DNA of 64,000 nt. Source: Sclerurus mexicanus. Lineage: Eukaryota; Chordata; Aves; Passeriformes; Furnariidae. Below the pieces are notes generated by a model. The model did no database searches. It saw only the letters and a list, made by a program, of their open reading frames with translations, and was not told the origin of the DNA. The stretch is taken from contig VWZF01007074.1 in NCBI GenBank assembly GCA_013396755.1, positions 66,674 to 130,673 of the forward strand, read 5' to 3'. Below, piece after piece: positions 51,160-63,525 of this stretch. The first letter of the stretch is position 1. Every line of letters starts with the position of its first letter. A program made the translations under genes and the position numbers.

Positions 51160-51735
51160 AAAGTCCTGTGAGAGAGCTGGTGGAGAGGGATATTAGTGCC
51201 TGGAGAGAAAGCTCAAAGCGGGAGAGCACTGTAGTGAACTGGAGCTCTCCAGGTCAATGGGAGCAGCAGGAAACTGGCCAGTGCCTTCACAGCACCATTC
51301 TATGCTAGTCCAGGACTGCAGCCTACCTGGAGTTAGGCAGCCAGAGGGGTGATAATCCTGAGGACCCATGGTCCATGGAGACCCCACACCATGGAGAAAC
51401 ACCAGGGAGAACCTACAACCCATGGAATGCCCACTCAGGCAGGGTATCGGAAGCAAGGAGCAGGAGAAGCAAACAAGAAAGTGGCAAGGAGTTGTCACCT
51501 TCCTGAAGGGGGTAAGAGGGACTGAGCACAATAGGCATTGAAGGCAAGGGATGCTGAGACTGAGTTTGGAAGAAGAGGTGTTTAAAGTTGAGCATGTGAA
51601 GGAGACGGAAAGATTTTTTACTTTATGTAATTATGTTCCCTTTTATACCCAGTAATTAAAGTTTATGTTACTTGACAATAAAATAAATTAAGCAAAATTC
51701 CTGGAGCTCAGACTGCTCTGCCCATGGCAGCACAA
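51160..51735 (+). mobile_element. Possible LTR-type avian repeat (uncertain)
   Basis: A GC-rich stretch contains CCATGGTCCATGGAGACCCC and a following ACCATGGAGAA block, then GAAGAGGTGTTTAAAG, and closes in AT-rich sequence with GACAATAAAATAAATTAAG. A purine-rich body with repeated CCATGGAG blocks, then a GGTGTTT...AATAAA...AAATTAA close, reminds me of a dispersed avian LTR-type repeat. I cannot name it or fix its ends. No coding sequence is recognised: the 112-codon minus-strand frame at 51,193-51,531 appears to be chance. Confidence 0.3.
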
Positions 51736-54056
51736 TGTGAAATCTTCCTTTCCTTTCATTTTTACGATTGTCCTTTTCAGGTTCCCTTCTCATTCAATCT
51801 CCTCAGCTTGCCATCATTGTCTTCTAGAAATGTTTGATCACTTCATCACAATCTATCTTTTTAAATAATGCAGCAGTTCATGCTGTCCTTGTGAACAATT
51901 TTTTTCCTTTTTTTTTTTTTTTTCCCCAATTTGCAACAGGAATGTCCTGTTAAGGTGTCTGGAAACAAGAAACCCACAATAGTATGACTTTAAAATAGAC
52001 ACCTATTCAGTGGTAGACTAACCATCTAAGCCTAATATAAGCACCTAGAAGCTTTAAAATTTTCACAAGACTCCTAGTCAGTGATGGTCATCCATTACCT
52101 CTATCTGTACTTCGCAGAAAGTTGGAAGCATCTGTCTGGAGAAGGTGGCTTACTGGTGGATATTTGAATGTGATTGGTGCTATCAGGCTGTTAAGCCTAG
52201 TACTTGGCAGCAATTTAGTTGAAAACTTTTACAGGCAACAGTTTTATTTGTACAATGGACCTTTTTTAATATATTTTTCTGTACAAAACTGCAAATGTGT
52301 AGGTCTCAAAGACTGAGAGTTTCTGGAAGGGTTACTGGAATAGAATGAGAACTACAAGGACATGTACCAGTTGTCAAAGGGAATGAAGTTGATTTGTGTT
52401 GCATCTTCAGCTCTTGGGAGGTTTGGGAGTGACAAAAAGACCAACAGCACCAAGCTCTGCTAAAATGCATCCCCACAGAATTCTTGCTCCTGAACTCCTT
52501 ACAACCCAAATAGGTAAGTTAAGATAAGAAAATAGTTTTGTAACTCTTTTATAGATGGCAGTTAAAAGCCAGACACTTAAGGCCTGTAAACTTTTTATCT
52601 GTTACAGGGCTTAAGGGACATAGCTCTGTTCTGATTTCAAAGTACTCCAAGTTCATCCTAAAACTGACTGCAACTTAACTAATTTCACAATTCTTCCACA
52701 ACTGAAACTTCAGGGATCTTTTCAAACAGTTTAAATTCAGTATTAAAAAAAAAATTTAAAATGTAATTCAGATAATTTTTTTGAAGTCTGGCCATGAAAT
52801 GATATATATATAAAAATACACAATGCTTAATTTTTAACTACTTGAGAAAACATTTTGAAGCCATGTTTCAGTCTGAGTTCCACTTGTAAGCATTTTTAAA
52901 GGAGTCTTATGAAATCCAGCACATATTTTCAGCTTATCTGTGTAAAAGTCTGTATGTCTAAAATACTTTAAAACAACAATACTGAGACAAATTTTTTTGT
53001 ATGACACTGTAAATCTGCTTTTTATGTAGGCAAAATCTCACAGTAAGCTTGTAAGAGAATCAGAGTCTGAACCAGTTATGTTTCAGTGAAGCAGAAACAT
53101 TGGACCTGCATAATGGACTAATGAGAAGTTCTCTGAAACTGATGTTATTGCTTCTTGTGTTAATATTAATGGAAAGCAAAAAAACCACACTAAATATTCG
53201 AGAAACTGTCCTTCCTTAGATCTCTCCACTCCCTGAAGGAACTTCTGTCTTCTAGCAGATGTTTGGTTTAAGTTCCTTTAAATCATAGGTCATAGTCTAG
53301 ACACTCATTCTAATAGACATTGAAATATTTATATATCATGATTTTATGTGTTCTGCTCTTGATTCCATCTCTACTTTCACCTTCATGCTTTGTTAAGGAA
53401 AAGAGCTACAGAATTATATTCTGCATTCTGTAAGTAACACACATATTTATTTCCCTTAAGCCAGCTGCTTAAGTGATTAGTGCATTTCTGATATATGCTG
53501 TAAACCTACCCAAATTACTGAATTTTTAATAATTTCTTCCCAGTTAAACTGTTAACTGTGGTGTTCAAACCTGCCAGCATTAGATTTGCTCTTTTCTGTT
53601 AAGAGAAAAATAAAGACAGATAATAGGCACTGTAAAAAAGATATGAATAGTTGCCATAGAAGCACTTTCTCACTCATTTTCTTTATGATTTTCAACCTCT
53701 GTCCAGTTCAGTTCTCAGGAAAACTGTATTATGAAGATGTCAAATACAAAAGTATGTTGTCTCCTCAGTGACATGCCACAAAAATCCCCAAAGGATTTTT
53801 TAATACAGTAGAATATGTCTGTGTGGTTGTGTAGCCTAAGCTTATTCTTTGGTATTGCATCTGTCTAAAAATGGGCAAATCTCTGACAGAACTTCCAAAG
53901 ATTTTCCTTTATTTGTGAAAGTTTAGTCCAATTATTTTGAGCACAATCCCTCACAGAGTTTTAACTATGCTTGTAACCATGTGATGGGGATCTACAGTAT
54001 ATCTCTACATGGCCTGTGCAGAGAATATAAAGATTTGAGAAGTTCTGTGGAATTGT
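51736..54056. other. Unassigned DNA, no gene seen
   Basis: AT-rich unique DNA with a T run at 51,899-51,925, an A run at about 52,744-52,760 and a short (AT)n at 52,803-52,812. No gene or RNA is recognised. Confidence 0.5.
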
Positions 54057-54475
54057 CATAGAATCATAGAATCATAGTACAGTTTGGGTCGGAAGGAACC
54101 TTAGAGTTCATCTCATTACAACCCCTCTGCCATGGGCAAGGACACTTTCCTCTAGACCATGGTGCTCAAAGCCCCATCCAACCTGGCCTTGAACACTTCC
54201 AGGGGTGGGACATCCACAGCTTCTCTGGGCAACCTCTGCCAGTGTCTCACCACCCTCTGAGGAAAGAATTTCTTCCTATCATCTCATATAAATCTGCTCT
54301 CTTTAAGCTTAAGGCCATTCCCCTCTGGCCTGTCACTATCTACCCATTTTAAACATCCCTCTTCCTTCTTTTCATAAGCCCCATTAAAGTGCCAGAATGT
54401 CACAATAAGATCTCCCCAAATCCTTCACTTTTTCAGGCTGACCAACCTCAGCTCTCTCAGCCTGTAGCTGAGATG
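54057..54475 (-). mobile_element. CR1 LINE, 3' end
   Basis: This is a minus-strand CR1 copy of about 420 bp, with its 3' terminus at 54,057 shown as three TCATAGAA-type units in a row and the conserved block AGTTTGGGTCGGAAGGAACC. It includes the region reading CAGAGAAGCTGTGGATGTCC in sense and the last codons of ORF2 (LRELRLVSLKK-like) near 54,440-54,475. The copy is 5'-truncated. The multiple terminal repeats and modest divergence suggest that it is one of the younger CR1s in the window. Confidence 0.95.
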
Positions 54476-55224
54476 ATGAGATTATTATGAACATAATTTT
54501 TACAATATCCTTTAAATGTCTTTCTGTTTACAGTGCTGCTGCTGTCACTACTTACCTGTCCCTAATGCTATGTGTATTATTTAGTCATTCCACACTGCCC
54601 TGGAAAACCACTTTTTTTTTTTTTTTTCCATTGCTGGATAAATACTTGAAAAAAAAAGCCAGCAAAAACAACAGGTGCTTAGGTAAAATATAGGCTTTTT
54701 ACTGCATTCTATATTTCCTCTATTTTGAGAATTGTTCATTACTAGGGCAAAAGAGCATAGTCTCTTGAGCACATTAAAAATCTAAATATCCAGTAAAAGT
54801 AACAAGAGTAAGAAATAAATGGATTCTTTTGCTTCTTATTCTGCTAGTTTAAGTTAACACAACTATATCCATATGTTAGGAGCAAGTTATGCTAACGGTA
54901 GGGTAATTTTCTTTAAAATTACAAAGGTTTTGTATCTTTTGGAGATGACTGTAAACTTGAAAATTAAAATGTGTGTAGACTTTAAGCAGGTGGCATAAAG
55001 AGAAAGAAAAGGAAAGGGCTCTCAATTTGCCATGTTGTGCCAAAACTATTTTCAGCATTTTTTACACTTGTGGATAGCAGTGAAGACAAGGACTTCTCAA
55101 CATTATTTTTTTTTATTTACAAGTGTTTGCAAACAGCCATCTTCTCAAGAACCCACATCTACCAAAACTCTGGGGTTTTAGCATGCATGACTCAGCAACC
55201 CCACAATCTCCATCAGCATCCTAA
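54476..55224. other. Unassigned DNA between two CR1 copies
   Basis: AT-rich unique sequence with a T run at about 54,611-54,628. No gene is recognised. The two flanking CR1s overlap in consensus position and differ in sequence, so this is not one element split in two. Confidence 0.5.
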
Positions 55225-55605
55225 TATGCAAAGGGGAGCCTAAACCTCCCCTGACACAGCTTCAGGTCATTCCCTGGGGTCCTGTCACTGGTCCCTACAG
55301 CGAAGAGATCAGTGCCTGCCCCTCCTTTTCCCCTTCCGAGGAAGTTGTAATTGCAATGAGGTCTCCCCTCAATCTCCTCTTCTCCAGACTGAATAGACCG
55401 AGTCCCTTCATCCCCTCCTCACACAGCTTCCCCTCAAGGTCCTTCAACATCTTCATTGCCCTCCTTTGGACACTCTCTAATGGCTTAGTATTTTTCTCAC
55501 ACTTTTGTGCCCAAAACTGCCCCAATATTCCAGGTCAGGCTGCCCCAGCGCAGAGCAGAGCGGGACAAGCCCCTCCCTCACCCGGCTGGTGATTCTTCTT
55601 GGCAA
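55225..55605 (-). mobile_element. CR1 LINE, ORF2 C-terminal part, 3' end missing
   Basis: Minus-strand CR1 fragment. The minus-strand frame at 55,295-55,525 encodes the end of ORF2 with well-kept blocks: [20 protein letters not shown] and [16 protein letters not shown], the signature following the reverse transcriptase. It extends 5' into the GDGGWPR-type region (GCGCTGGGGCAGCCTGACC in sense). The 3' UTR and terminal repeats are absent: homology starts at about CAGGGGAGGTTTAGGCTCC. A 3'-truncated CR1 implies a later deletion. It is one of the better-preserved coding remnants here, but is non-functional. Confidence 0.9.
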
Positions 55606-58600
55606 CTCCACTGCTCTGAAGGGTTATGGTGTCCCACTCCCACCTCATCCTGGAGGAGATAATGAGAGATGGATCAACACACTGAAATGATGGTTTGCTC
55701 AAGAACCATCGTTGTGGAAGCATAATTGGACAGAGCCAGGCATTCACATTATAATCATCCAAGGGATATAGCTCCCCCTCCCCTCTTCCAGCGAGTTATT
55801 CCAGCAGTCTGGTGTAAGGCTCAGCTGGTGTGAATTTGCTAGCTGGTGGTATGGACTGTTACTCCATTCCACTCCTTTTCTGGTTAGGCTTTTTTTTCCT
55901 TCTTCTTAAAATGACAGAACATTTTTGTGAATGGCACATTAGAACATAAATTGAACCTTGAGGTGTTAAAGTCTAAATTTAAAACTGATGCATAGGCAGT
56001 CTGCTACCAGGAGTATTCCGGTTGGCTTCAGCTTTAAATCCACATTAATTACACTGAAATGAATAACTGCTTCTAGAATTGCAGTAGTGGAAGATTTTGC
56101 TCCAATCTTTGCCATATTTTGACTGAAAAATCATAGCCCTGAATGTAAGGGTTAAATATTAATATTGAATTTAAATATACATGAAGGGAACTGCTTCCAT
56201 ATGTTCATATTATGAGTCTAATTCCATTTTAGTAGAATGAGCCAGAAAGAGTGGGCCTGTTTCACTGTACCATTAATCTCAAAATGCTAGTAGTGGAATT
56301 TAATTGCTTGCATTAAAATTTCAAGCTCACTTTCTATTTCTGTCTTTCAATGCAATTGGATCTTTTCCCTGAGTTCCAAATGCCAAAAGCTATTTACATT
56401 GCATAAGGAATACAACCTTACACTCGTGTGACATCTGCATCAAATTTCATGAGACATTCCCAAAGAAACAACTCCCATCTGAAATGGAGAGATTCGAAGC
56501 TATAGTGATAGGAGAAGGAAAGGAGAAAAGATATCAGTTCTGTGTCATTAAAGTCAAAGGAAATTTAAATTTGACATCAAGGAAGGGGTCAACATTGGGT
56601 CTCAAGGTAGTCAAAGACCCCACGTCTTGGGCAGACAGAAAGGAAACCAACTGCAGATAACTCAAGATGGAATTAAATGCACAAGGAGGTAAAGCAAAGG
56701 TGTTTGATGCTCACTTTCTGAAATGATGGAGAAAAGTAGGCTCGGTAGAAAAACATATCACTTGCCTAGGTTAACTGCTAAAGAGGGAACAAATTATCAA
56801 GTTTTGGGGTACAAAAATACAGTCACCTGAGCTGTGAAAACCATCTAAAATCTGTATATCCACAAACTTGTCCGGTTTTGCATTCTATCTTTATGAGTTG
56901 ATCTGATAAGGCTGTCTACTTTTCCAGCAAATAACACCTCTCCTATTTCCTCAGCCCATCCAACTTTCAGGTTCTGATATATTGAGGCACAGGCATGGAC
57001 ACAAAAAAGAGAAGTTCAAAGGGATAAAAGAAGGGGTGTGACATGTAGTAGGGTCTGTCTGATGCAATATCAACTGCCTCAGCATGAATTTTGCTGCTGA
57101 CTAGGGCTGTCCTAGAATATGAGAATTGAGAACTGAAGAAAACACAGACTCCTTACAAAATGTGATAGAAGATAATGCTGTGAAACATAAAAGTATCAAG
57201 TATTTTTTTGATTTCTGGCTGTCAGTGAAAGTCTGACTTGACTATATTCGGAGATAGGTAATTTATTTTCTTAACACATTTCTATAAAATATTCATTTTT
57301 TCCATGCTAGCACACTGCCTGCAATTGTAGTTTATGAAAACTCCTACAAGTAAAAAATGGCAGAAATGAATTTTTTACTGACTGTTGTCTCTCTGAAGAT
57401 GATCAAACAGAGTTTACAAGGCAGAAAAATAATATTAAAAATGCAAGTAAGAAATCAAAATCAATTAAGCAAACAAATCTAAGTGGATCCTCTTAACCTC
57501 TTGTTCTCAGCAATAAAACTGATTAATAAGACAAGTTTATGCTTTAAAATAGTAATTTTGCTTATTCATTCTAGGGATTGGGGGTTTTTGAATTGTTTCT
57601 TTGTTTCAGTAGCTACTAGGTTGGTGGATGGCTGAGCAATGCAAAGTTTGCAAACAGTCTGTCTTAGGTCCTAGTTTGTGTCATATTTCTTATGCATGGA
57701 AGGCATGGGATTGAGCTTGGTGGGAAAAAAAGAGCAGAATGAAAAGGCAGGTCTCAATCCTGACTTGCTATTCAGCATGGACTCTGACTCTGCAGATGTG
57801 ATGCCTACAGTCTTTTCCTCTGTACTCTGCTGATGGAGAAAAGCGGACTTCTGCCTGACACTGACTAGCTTGGGGAAGGGCTTCTCTCCAAAACACGTGT
57901 TTCTGTTGTTTTAAGGAAGCACACACAAAGACCAGGTACAGGCCTTCTACAGATTAAAAAGAGAAAATGGCTTTCCAGAAATATCAACACTGCTTATCGG
58001 GACATTAGTATTTTACCAGAGCAATGAAAAATGTTTGATGTCTTGATTTTAGGTGCCCTTGCCAGCTCCTAAAGCTGTAACACAGCCCAAGACCACAGGA
58101 GCTGCTCGGGTGAAGGAGACAACCAGGGCAAAAAGGACCCTTACATTGGTTCAGTTGTTTTATCAGGGAGATAGCACATTACCAAAAACATCTAGGAATG
58201 TTCAGCTGAGAAGACAGCATCTTCTACTGCACGGGTAAAGCAGCAATCCTCTCAAGAAGGGTACAGACACAACACCACATAACACTGAGTAACAAATTGA
58301 GAACTAAGAAATAATGCAATTCTTGGCAACACTAGTGACCCCCGTTAGCTTGGGCATACTGCTCTAGATGAGCAGAGATGTCAAAGCTGTCTTTTCAGGC
58401 CATGTTCTTTCATGTCTGAGTTTATGTGCTCTGTGTTACAACTGCAGCCCAGAACTAAGGACATATTTAAGGATGTTTTCAGGCAGAGCTTCAATAGGTA
58501 CTGGGGAAATTCTCTGGAAGAGACTGTTGACTTTGGTGTCATTCCTAGACATGATCAAAAGCTGAGTGTTGAAATATCATGAAGAAGAGAGGTGCTTGGC

Positions 58601-61239
58601 TAAGTCTCAAACTCCTCGGTCCTTGTCTGTGCTCCAGAGTTGTTGAGCTCCTCAGAGGGCAGTACAACAGCAGAAGGGTACAGCTGTGCTGGCTCAGCCC
58701 TGTGGATCAGTCTTTCTGAAGTCTGAATGGATGCCTGTGTTGAGGGATACATTCAGTGTAGGTAGCTGGGTGTGCAGCTGCAGCGCCAGCTGCAGATTGA
58801 GCTCTGGGTAGCGGGAGCCCAAGGCAAGAAGCCCTGAATTTCGCATAACAAAGGGCACAGGGACCTCTGACACAGCCAGGGGACTAGACACTCAGAGACA
58901 GGGCAGGAGCTGATGACCCCCAGACTTTCCTGTGCTTAGAAAGGGTATGAAAGCCCATGGTTTCCTTTGTCTGAGGTCCCTCCTTGGAGACACACAGTTT
59001 GAGCTGTTGTGTTATATTGCACCACAGTTAAATTATTTTAAGTATCGAGGTGTCTGAGACTGCTATGGAAAACCAAGGGATACAGCAGGAAGGAAACCTG
59101 GTCTGGCTGTGTGATTGTGGAGTATGTGACTGCCAGAGTGGCTTCTGTGCGGCCAGACAGGAAAATTTCCTTGAAACCTGTGTCTTGTTCTTGTTGGAGT
59201 CTGTGGCCTGCAGTGCCATGATTTGAACAGCCCTTGGGGCTGGTGGATCTTTGGAAGCAAAATCCATCTTGCACATCCTTTGGTCTGCATGGATCAGACA
59301 CTGCATTAAAAGCAGAGATTCAGTTCATAGTTTCACAGTAACATAATTCAGAGTACTGTTTCATATAAGTCTCTACAGTGTATAGGGCAAGCCCCGAGGG
59401 ACAAAGTCATAAAAAGAGACTGAAACCCCACATTTAGAAAGGATGTTTCAATGCAGAGGATTAATTCTCATATAAACTCAAGGTCAAGGTGGAAAGAGGA
59501 CAAAGATTCACTTTGCTATATATTTTCTAACAAATCGTCTCTAATACAGAAATATTGGGGGTTTTTGTGGATCCTTTTCTATTGTCAAGGAAGAAAAAGA
59601 GGATGTAATGTGGTCACAAAAACAAAACCTAGCTGGTTTTAGTCAAAATGATTCACACTTAACTGCTTTACCACTGAATCAGCTCATAGAAGATTTATCA
59701 ATGTCACTGCATTTGCTGCTTCCATGGATACAGAAAGTGCAAGGATAACTTCTCCTGCTGTTCTTGCCTTAATTTTGCTGTTTGAAGAGGTTGCTTCAAT
59801 ATCTGCAGCTAGTGACACTGGCTCCCATTACTTTACTTACAGTCAGAATTATATAATAACAGAAAATTACCACAGTAGCATAGTGCTGCAGGCAGCTTTA
59901 GTTTTTTAGAAGGTCCTTGGTGAAGAAAGGACTGTAAGGTTTGAATGCAAACATTCAGTTGACTATCACCAGTTAAAGCAGGCCATACTGTTGCATTCTG
60001 GTGGTGACTGTGTTTTGCAGTATTTGTGGATCCATGACCCTGTGGACCCAACAGCACTATATTTAAATCAAGTTGTCACTGGCTTGTGCCCATAACAGGT
60101 GTTTCAGTCCCTATCAGACTCACACACACTTACAAAAGCTTTATAATGACATCAAAGATGGCAAGTAAAAGCTCAAAATTCAACCAAAATGCAAGAATAC
60201 TGTGGTGTGTTGAAAAATTATGAAAAACAGCCTTTTGGTTTTGAAAGATGACTGCTGGTATAATCTTGCCCTCCTGGAGGTCCACAGTAGAAATATGAGT
60301 AGTATTTATCAGTGAAGACAGTAGAGCTTTCACTGAACATAAAACTCCAGGTCAGGAAATCAATTAATTGGCAGTAATTGAAAAACATGTAAATCCCCAT
60401 GCAAATTATTCAACTGCTCTATTTGAACAGTTTTGCTAGAGCATGACATTGACATAACCAAACCACCTCTTACCACAAGAGGAGAAGTATTTCATTAAAG
60501 ACTGGAAAATACATGTGTAGCATTACTGACTACAGTAATTATAATTTCCACAAGGTCATTATGTCCACGAAAACAACTGTACAGATGGAATAGTTTATCA
60601 TAACAAGTAACATCTGTTTAAGTAAACATCCTGCATAACCTGAGGACTGCAACAGTACTCTGATTATACTTCCACCCACCAGACTGGACATTAGATTGGA
60701 TAGTGGGGGGAGATGGGGAAAAAATGGGGGAAAAAAAATTAAGTGTAGTTGAAATGATTCCTTATTAAACAAAGAAAGTATGACTTTGACACTTAACTCT
60801 AAATTTCTTCACAGTTCTTTCTGTATGAAAAGTTACATTTCTGAAAATCTTGTAGCAGTTATACTTTATGTTTTCAGCCGATGAGCACAAAGAAACTTTT
60901 TTTTTTCTTTTTTTTTTTTGCAATACCTAATAAGTAGTAAATTGTATTTCAATCTCAGGAAGATAGAATTCCTTTTGGTCTTTGTTTACTGTCTTAACCT
61001 TGATTTTCAATTACCTTCTCAGCTAAGAACCAAAACCATTTTTCCTCCTTGACATCTTCACCTAGTAGATGCTGGGTAATATTTTCAACAAGTTACATTG
61101 CTAACATCAAGTCAAACTCAGCAAGACATAACCAGGTGACCTTAGTTCTCTAGGACTAGCATTTTTTTTTGTTCTCGAATCTCAAAATATAATTGAATGT
61201 CTTTTTTTTCCAATGCTTTTTAAAGGCAAAGTGTTATTA
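55606..61239. other. Unassigned DNA; one candidate conserved block and one possible relic exon
   Basis: No confident gene is visible. Positions 56,120-56,520 are listed separately as a candidate conserved block. A moderately GC-rich stretch at 58,560-59,300 includes a 65-codon minus-strand frame (58,694-58,891) and three overlapping minus-strand frames at 59,028-59,306; none has a safe identity. T-rich low complexity lies at 60,897-60,920. The rest is unique AT-rich DNA. Confidence 0.45.
56120..56520. promoter_or_regulatory. Candidate conserved non-coding block (unproven)
   Basis: About 400 bases with even AT-rich composition, no simple repeats and no transposon signature. Motifs include ATTAATATTGAATTTAAAT, TTTAATTGCTTGCATTAAAA and TTACATTGCATAAGG, giving homeodomain-, POU- and C/EBP-like cores. 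Dense AT cores of this kind are typical of conserved developmental enhancers in vertebrate gene deserts, but also occur by chance. Confidence 0.2.
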
Positions 61240-61350
61240 TGGGCAACCTGCTCATGATCCTTTGGCTTTCTGCTCCAGGAGACCTTGTTTAAGGTGACCT
61301 GGCCAACGTGACCTGCAGAGCTCCCTTCCAGCTTCAGCCATTCTGTGACT
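61240..61350 (+). mobile_element. CR1 LINE, 3'-terminal fragment, old
   Basis: Plus-strand CR1 3' end of a diverged type: TTTAAGGTGACCTGGCC, then CCTGCAGAGCTCCCTTCCAG and CTTCAGCCATTCTGTGA. The spacing of these blocks matches the CR1 3' UTR. The terminal repeats are reduced to one unit, consistent with an old copy. Confidence 0.8.
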
Positions 61351-62443
61351 ATTTTACCATGTATCCTGACAATTTTGTTTGGTCTTACCTTTCAACTCAA
61401 AAAGGCTCAGGTCACTGTAAGTGGTGAATCCCTCAGAGAAGACATGGTGTTTTAAAAGGAGATGCAAAAACAGGGGCCAGCAGCATTTTACCACAGCTTT
61501 GTGTTGCTTAGTCTGTGTAAACAAAACAGCCAGAATTTCCCTGCTGCTGCTTGTAATCAACATTCAGGTACTTTGTTTTTGTTAGCATGGCATTGTGCTG
61601 CAAATAGCTAATTTCCTTTAGCATCTTTCTGCAATTGGTCACTTGTTGGAAAGTATTTTGCATGAGCTTAATTTTACATTGAGGTTCTTAAAGTCCCACT
61701 ATGTTCAGAGTACTATCTGAATGTATATTTAACTGTAAGTGTGTACATGTACTCCTCGTGTTCTTTAAAGCCCTGGGCTATATTCAGACCTGCTCATTGC
61801 AGAGCACTCTGCTAAACAGTTAGGATGGAACCACATTCTGTGTTTGATCATGTATGGGTTAGTCTTCTGACGACTATCACAGCAAAACTCACTGAACAGC
61901 TTAAATTAAGTATAAAATATGTCGGTTTGGTTGAGACCTGAAGTTTGTCAGTTTGTTGTCTGCATGAGGTTGTCTTCATGTACCTAAGTGACCATGGGTT
62001 ATGCTCAGGCCCCATTATTATTTCCATGCTTTTTTTTTCCCTTCTGTTGGTCTCAAGATAATTCATTGCAGATGAATAGAAAACAAGTGATTATACTACT
62101 TTTTTAAATACTTATCTTTCAGACACACTGAAGTATTTCAACCTTAACCTACTGAAGCATCACAGCCTTTTCTATTGGCACCCTGTGGAATTCAGGAGGC
62201 ACCACACACTGTGTGACTCTGTCTTGCTGAAGACACAAACACCAGCATGCACTGTGGTCTGTACCTACACCAAGACAACACAAAAGCACATCTAAGTGCT
62301 CTACCTACATTTAGTGTTTCCAATTAAAAATTTCGTCTTTCTGAGGAAAAGAAAAAAGAAGAAACTGAAAGGTTGCTTTAGAAACAACTTTGTTTACAAA
62401 ATTTTCTACCAGTTGAATATTCCCCGCCATCCATCTAACACTC
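61351..62443. other. Unassigned DNA, no gene seen
   Basis: AT-rich unique sequence without a recognisable gene, RNA or repeat. Confidence 0.5.
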
Positions 62444-62491
62444 ATTTCTTCTTCCCTCCCTCCCTCCCTCCCTCCCTCCCTCCCCCTTTCC
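62444..62491 (+). repeat. Homopyrimidine tract with (TCCC)n
   Basis: 48 bases of C and T, centred on about eight TCCC units (62,453-62,485). The complementary strand is (GGGA)n, the same motif as the tract at 42.7 kb. Confidence 0.95.
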
Positions 62492-63375
62492 TATTCTGTC
62501 AATATCAGTACAATTCATGTTTCATTTAGCCCAACATGTTGCATAAGGTTTCTCTCAGGACCAAGTAACATAAAAATTAAATCTTAGGCTCAGTTCAAGC
62601 ATTGCTTTGTCTTCATTTTTCTCCAAGTGAAGCCAGCACCCAGACAGCTTTCTGTCTGAATAGGAATGCTGAAAAGCTCAGTATCTCATTATTCAACCAG
62701 CAGGTTTGCTGTTACCAGGGATAGCACCAAATTCTTCACCTCAATCTTCTTCCAAAGTTTGTGTTCCCTGTAGTGACAGTTTTCGTTCTGAATCTACAAT
62801 TAAGAAAAACTAGTATAAACAATTATAATATTTTTTCCAAAGCTAGACGATCTTAAAAACATCAGTTGCATTTCTTAAACTATTTTACATACAGGCATCT
62901 AGCAAAAAAAAAACCCAACCCTAAATTCTTTTTATATGATCAATGTTTAATGCAGTCATTAGACATGCACAATGTGTAATCAAGGAATTGTCCATTGTAG
63001 AACAACTAAGAATACAAATACCTTATAAGCTGTTGTCAACATCAGCGTTGGTTCTCCAAACTAATCAGGCATATAAAGTGTGTTCCACAGTGCCTACACT
63101 TAAAAAATGTCCACTCCAATTTATATACTAAAGCCTTTGAAGCATGTAACAGTATTTGGAAAGTTTATATCAACCAGGATTAATTGTTTTAACTGCCCTG
63201 AGCATAGTTTTATGGTATTACATATAAAAGCTATCAAAGTCATAGAAATGGGTGGTCTACTCTAGCTCTGTAAGTCTAGTGTGTGCCCAGAACAAGCACA
63301 AGAAATAGGAAATACTTCCATGACACACCATTAAGTTGGTTCTCTTTTCTCACTGCGTACCTTTTTTCACATGCT
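62492..63375. other. Unassigned DNA, no gene seen
   Basis: AT-rich unique sequence. A short A run with AACCC lies at about 62,904-62,920. Nothing else is recognised. Confidence 0.5.
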
Positions 63376-63525
63376 AAGCTAATTGGTGCAGCTCAGTTGA
63401 ACACATGTATTACCTATATGTTGTAATGTTTATTCATAATCCTATTGTACAAGCTAATTGGTGCAGCTCAGTTGAACACATGTATTACCTATATGTTGTA
63501 ATGTTTATTCATAATCCTATTGTAC
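63376..63525 (+). repeat. Perfect 75-bp tandem duplication
   Basis: Two adjacent copies of a 75-base unit (63,376-63,450 and 63,451-63,525), identical at every position by eye, starting AAGCTAATTGGTGCAGC and ending CCTATTGTAC. Identity over 75 unique-looking bases implies a very recent duplication, a polymorphic two-repeat allele, or an assembly artefact. Confidence 0.97.

Noticed and set aside
54057..55605. The two CR1 copies as one element interrupted by an insertion
   Set aside because: They cover overlapping parts of the CR1 consensus and differ in sequence, so they are separate insertions.
59028..59306. Three overlapping minus-strand frames
   Set aside because: All three frames of one strand being open points to stop-poor composition; none resembles a known protein.
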